NCBI GenBank assembly: GCA_037043455.1
Contig: JAWPHD010005109.1
Span: 62,001 to 126,000, forward strand
Length of the DNA: 64,000 nt
DNA from: Cyrtodaria siliqua
Taxonomy: Eukaryota; Mollusca; Bivalvia; Adapedonta; Hiatellidae
Direction of reading: 5' to 3'
Position numbers and translations under genes: made by a program. The notes below the pieces were generated by a model, which did no database searches, had not been told where the DNA came from, and saw only the letters and a program-made list of their open reading frames with translations. Shown piece by piece: positions 59,428 through 64,000 of the stretch (within the stretch, counting starts at the first letter, position 1; every line of letters starts with the position of its first letter).

Positions 59428-62400
59428 CAGGGTTCTTATATACAGGTTTTGACACTAACTTTTCTTCCCAAGTAGTCTGCAGGACTACCAACTTTCAGAA
59501 TCAAGTAGTCCTGCACAAGTTTTGGTAGTCCGGCTAATTGTCAAAATATAAACCTCAGAATAAGGGGTCTAAACTAAACAAAATATAAGTAATAAAGGAA
59601 ACGGCGGTCATAAATGAAAAACACTCCAAAAAAACGGATTCCATCTATTCAGTAAGTCACAAATATGTTGGCCTTACTCTGCAAGGTCTTTTAAAGCCAG
59701 ATAAAATCTGGCACCATGATCTTCCTGTCAATCCAAACAGCCTGTAACAACTTAAAATGCTCGCAGACACCTCAGTCTTTACATGTCATTTCATCATTGT
59801 ACACGAGCCATTTCATGTTTTTTTACCCAGAATATTAGGCGAAATTCGGCCCCATTCTCCCCTCGAAAAAGTATATTTGTCCCCCTTTTTTTGAGAAAAA
59901 AATCACCTCAAAAAACAAAACAAAAAACACTTTTATATGTTGTTTCTTAGTTGACCACCCCATAACATGTCTATCAAACATGTTCTTGATGTAAATTTAG
60001 TATTAAATGGAAGACTGTGACTTATACATATAAAAAACTACTATCTTTCTTCTTTATGTCAACATTGTCGAAATTACCCATTTTTCCTATTCACCTCGAA
60101 TTTTCCCCGCTCTAAAGGACCCCGACCCCCTTCCCCCAAAAGTAAAAACACAAAACACTGCATTTAATTGAAACACCATTTTTTCTTTGTCTTAGAGACG
60201 TCCCTTTTCTCTTCATTTGATTTCACTTTCTTGATTGAAAGTATTAGTACCCAGGTATTAGTACCCAGGTATTAGTACCCAGGTATTTCCTCATTTTTTC
60301 AAAAGTGGAAATTCGCGAAAACCAATTATTGTCAGTTCCGTCAGACGCTTATTTATTTTAGTCAACCGATTCATCCCAAGGCTTGTTTCTAACATACAGA
60401 TTTGACTCAGTATTGTTGACCGATTGTATTTCTTCCCGTTTTTACTTCGATTGACATTTATTTTGGCGAAAATTTTAATCAATTTAAGTCAACAATAACT
60501 TAAAAGCTACTTGATTTAGTTTAAACATATTTTATTCATTGTATTTACAAGTTAAGCATATATACATTAACAAAAAATAAAGGATTGGAACGGAAGCGTA
60601 ATACTTATAAAGTTCCTTTCCTACTTTATTTGTTAAGTCGAAACTAGTTTTGGTGATGAAACATGCGGGACACAATGAACTCTTCCGAGTACCAAGTACC
60701 ATTCTCATATTCACAATATGGGTACAAGTTGCGAGCAAAGCGCTGGGGCTCGGCTTTGTAGAATTACAATACATTGATACTGGAAACCAGTTATGTCTGT
60801 GAAAAGCGTACATAGCAACATCTTGTTTTTACCACAAAAACATTGCATTTTCGAAGTGAAAACACCTTTGGATATGAGATTAACAAACTGATATGAGATC
60901 AATGAACTTCGGTGACAAATTATAATAAAATAGGATTATTACTATAATAACTCGTAGCCTCGAGTGTAATCCTGATCTGGCATTTAATTTACCTATGAGA
61001 GGTGATACAGGTTTCCAGAACAAGTCCCTAGAATAATGATCCTTTTATTATATAACTCTTTACATATCTTAAAATAGAATACATGTATTAAACCAAAATT
61101 GTATTAAGTCACCACCAACAGGAAAGACATGCGTATGAAAACATGTACATTACATTGCAACAACTACACATGTTGGGTAAACAATTCATATTCTGGTGAA
61201 TTTACCAAGTGATATAATGTTAAATGAAAAACAAAAAAACAAAAAATAAAAAAATGATTTAACCCACAATGCAAACCCCAACATTCCAATCTGACATTTG
61301 TGTATGGGAAGTTCCAAAATCTATTTTTAGTAGTGTAGTGACATGGATTCAGAAAACCGCTAGAGGTGATTCAGGGTTTTGTATTCCATTGTAGGAAAAT
61401 GAAGGTACTACGTATATAATTATTGATAGTTGTTTATTTGTTATGTTTTATTACTAAGTTGACGATTATGTCTATTTGTTTTTGTCAGAAGTAGGTTACA
61501 GTCCTCAGAAGTAGGTAGACTCAGCTTGGAGGTATACCATTAGTGTCGAACCCTGATATATATATGTTTTAGAAATAACGCCAAATGGTTGTCAAGTATA
61601 TCTATCGATTTACGGCTTATCGAGTGTTTTATGCCTATCGACTCTACAAAAAACAAATGGTAGTGTTACATGTTAATAATTTTAATAATAGTTTACCGAT
61701 TTTTAGCTCTACTGGCCAAAGGCCAGGCAAGCTTATGCGATCACTTTTCGTCCGTCTGTCTGTCCGTCTGTCTGTTACCAATTTTATAAAATTGACATCT
61801 CCTCTGAAACCGCTTGAAGGATTTTGATGAAACTTCATCACAATGTTACTTGGGGGGCCCCTCTCAGATTTTTGTTTTTCATGGCCGCCAGTCATCCAAG
61901 ATGGCCACCATGGCTAAAACTAGGTCAAATGTAAGGAAATTTCAAACGACATCTCCGACGAAATCACTTATTCCATTATTGTGAAATACCATAAATATGT
62001 TGCTTGGGTTGGCCTCTATCAAGTTTTTTTTTTTCGTTATCGTCGAATAATCAAAGTTTACATGGAGTTATATAGGAAAAGGCTAAAAATGACATCTTTT
62101 TTGAAACCGCTTGAAGGATTTTGATGAAACTTCATTACAATGATCTTTAGGATAGTTCCCCTCAGATTTATGTTTTTCGCGGTCGGCATCATCCAAGATG
62201 GCCACCATGGCTAAAATTAGGTCAAATTTAAGGAAATTTCAAACGACATCTCCTCCGAAACCACTTAATCCATTCCAGTGAAATATCATATATAATACAT
62301 GTTCCTTGGGTTGGTCTCTATCAAATTTGTGTGTTTCGTTATCATCGAATAATCAAAATGGTTGCCATGGTGACCCAAGGTTTACATAGAGTTAAATAGG

Positions 62401-63362
62401 AAAAGGTTAAATGTGAAATCTTCTCTGAAACCTTTTGAAGGATTTTGTTGAAACTTTTATCACAATGGTTGGCGTCTATTAAGTTTATGTTTTTTGTTTC
62501 CTTACAATAATCAAAATGGCTGCCGTGGCGACCCAAAGTTTATATAGGAAAAGACTCAATATGACATCTTTACACAGTAGAGCGTCTACAGGCCCTCTTG
62601 GGCCTCTTGTTTAGAAAGTGTATACAATTTTCCTTTTAGACAATTCATTTTCTTTATCATTTGTTGCTGATAAAGACCTATTTCGCTGGTTTAGAAACAA
62701 ACTCACTTTCTTTATTTGGCAAACCCCTTTTTCTTTTCATTTTTCTGATTTTACCAAAATTTTCAGGAACTCGTAATACTCTTTATAATAATAATAACTC
62801 ATAAAATTTTGTTTCTTGCAATACAGATTAATCTGGCGAGTTATGTTTAGAAATATTAAAAAAGAACATCAAATAGTAGCACCATCTTTCGGAAATTATG
62901 TGTATTTAACATGGTTCTAATATTTGATGTTCTTCTTCAACATTTCTAAACACAACTCGCGGATGTAATCTTTATCGAAAGATGAAAGGCCAAGGAATTG
63001 CAAGAACTAAAATTGTATGAGATATTATTGCCATAAAGGTGTGATACATATTGCTGAAAACTCTGAAAAATTAAAACAAAATCTCTTCTTTATCACTGAA
63101 TCAGAACAAAGAAATTAATTGTTTGAAAGGATATTTTGTACACGTTCTATCGGCATATGACTTTTAAAAAATCGAAGAATTCAAAATATTAATTACAACG
63201 TAACACCACAGCTTGTTTTGTCTATTGACGATATGCTTTAAATTCTCAATTACTCTCGGTAAGCCAAAACTCGATAGATAGTGATACAGGTAGAGACTAC
63301 GACTATAATTGACCATACAGCTATATTTAAGTCAGTGTTTTACTATATATATAAGAACCCTG
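59428..63362. mobile_element. Large CAGGG-ended element (3.9 kb) with 7-bp target duplication
   Basis: CAGGGTTCTTATATA on the left and TATATAAGAACCCTG on the right are perfect 15-bp inverted repeats, and GGTCAAC flanks both sides (59421-59427 and 63363-63369). Inside are a CAAGTAGTCCTGC repeat, three tandem 14-15 bp units TACCCAGGTATTAG at 60247-60285, and a tandem-unit dispersed repeat (61702). No reading frame longer than 93 codons is present, so it is non-autonomous or heavily decayed. Confidence 0.75.
61702..62613 (+). repeat. Plus-strand copy of the 46432 dispersed repeat, ~3 units
   Basis: Header TTTAGCTCTACTGGCCAAAG, CGTCCGTCTGTCTGTCCGTC, units with TTTGATGAAACTTCATCACA and AAGATGGCCACCATGGC, tail GTCTACAGGCCCTCTTGGGC, CTCTTGTTT. 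It lies inside the 59428 element and is inverse to the PCMTD intron copy. Confidence 0.75.
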
Positions 63363-63410
63363 GGTCAACAATTAATTTAAATATCAAAAGTGTGGTGGTA
63401 GCAACTCCAT

Positions 63411-63732
63411 CTAAGGCCATAATAAATTAATTGCTAGATTCTCATCCAAATTTATTTCAAAATAGGGGTGGGGTGAAATTTTATTTTTTTATTTTTTATT
63501 TTATACGACAAATGGAAAATGGCCTCGGCACAAGGCTAAAATAGTAAAACATACTACTGAGTACTTCCAAAATTGAAAACAAATTTTTCATAGTGTTTCA
63601 TACTTTCAGCAATTTTTTTTATTAAATTATTTTTTTATTATTTTTTTGAAGAAATAAAAATTACAGGGGCGGCATAAAAAAACAGTGGCGGGCGGGGATG
63701 ATAATCTAGCAATTAATTTATGGTGGCCTAAG
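63411..63732. mobile_element. AGGCC-ended MITE, copy 5
   Basis: CTAAGGCCATAATAAATTAA on the left mirrors TTAATTTATGGTGGCCTAAG on the right, continuing through TTGCTAGATT. Interior poly-T and a GGCGGGCGGGGATG block as in copy 2. To its right, 63733-64000 shows nothing I recognise. Confidence 0.78.
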
Positions 63733-64000
63733 TGATATCACCATAACAGTTATAGCAACTTGAACCTGGTGGGAAAAAGGACATATGCACTGCCAACTCT
63801 TAAACAGCAGAAAAAACAGTGTCATAGTAGGGTGCTGTTAAATAAGTCAAAGAGATCTTGAAAGCGCAACTGTAAATAATATTTAACAAACATTTTTTTT
63901 ATTATTATTTTCAATTTATTATTTCTTGTTTGAAGGGTGAGAGTTGATTGTTGGATTTGAGCCTACTGACAGTAATTCCTAATATAGCACTGGTGAGTTC

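Noticed and set aside
59428..63362. An LTR retrotransposon or viral insertion
   Set aside because: The ends are short inverted repeats rather than direct long terminal repeats, and no gag, pol or envelope-like coding sequence is visible.

Overview
The window is animal nuclear DNA: AT-rich, with short exons, long introns, canonical GT-AG splice sites and dense non-autonomous transposons. The gene content, plus many dispersed repeats carrying phrases such as GAGTTATGGCCCTTG and tails ending CTCTTGTTT, suggests a mollusc and probably a bivalve. That assignment is inference; the sequence has no species-diagnostic marker.

Two protein genes are supported. On the plus strand, fourteen phase-consistent exons (651 to 28987) encode the C-terminal 1,024 residues of a MYT1/MYT1L/ST18-family transcription factor. 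It has six CCHHC zinc fingers in a 2+4 layout, a central MYT1 domain and a C-terminal coiled coil. Its 5' exons lie left of the window. On the minus strand, four exons (52688 down to 44755) encode a complete 682-residue PCMTD protein: an isoaspartate-methyltransferase-like fold followed by an Elongin BC box and a Cullin box. The two genes converge tail to tail. In vertebrates, as I recall, MYT1 lies beside PCMTD2 and ST18 beside PCMTD1, so the pairing looks like an old microsynteny.

Layout: 0-29 kb is the MYT1-family gene, whose introns hold at least ten transposon-like insertions and a minisatellite that amplified a 5' splice site. From 29 to 32 kb is its probable 3' UTR with a SINE-like insertion and a MITE. 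From 32.1 to 34.9 kb is a 30-bp satellite. From 35 to 44.7 kb is intergenic DNA built of tandem-unit dispersed repeats, a tRNA-derived SINE and small tandem arrays. From 44.8 to 52.7 kb is PCMTD. From 53 to 56.5 kb is a nest of broken LINE copies and MITEs. From 59.4 to 63.4 kb is one large element bounded by a 7-bp target duplication. No functional rRNA, tRNA or CRISPR was found.

The two genes have different jobs: neural transcriptional control, and a cullin-RING ligase substrate adaptor. Nothing in the sequence shows them acting in one pathway. The most unusual features are the amplified splice donor, the roughly 410-residue acidic insert inside the PCMTD SOCS-box-like module, the CAGGG-ended element family with 6-7 bp target duplications, and TTAA-flanked MITEs that carry tRNA-like modules.
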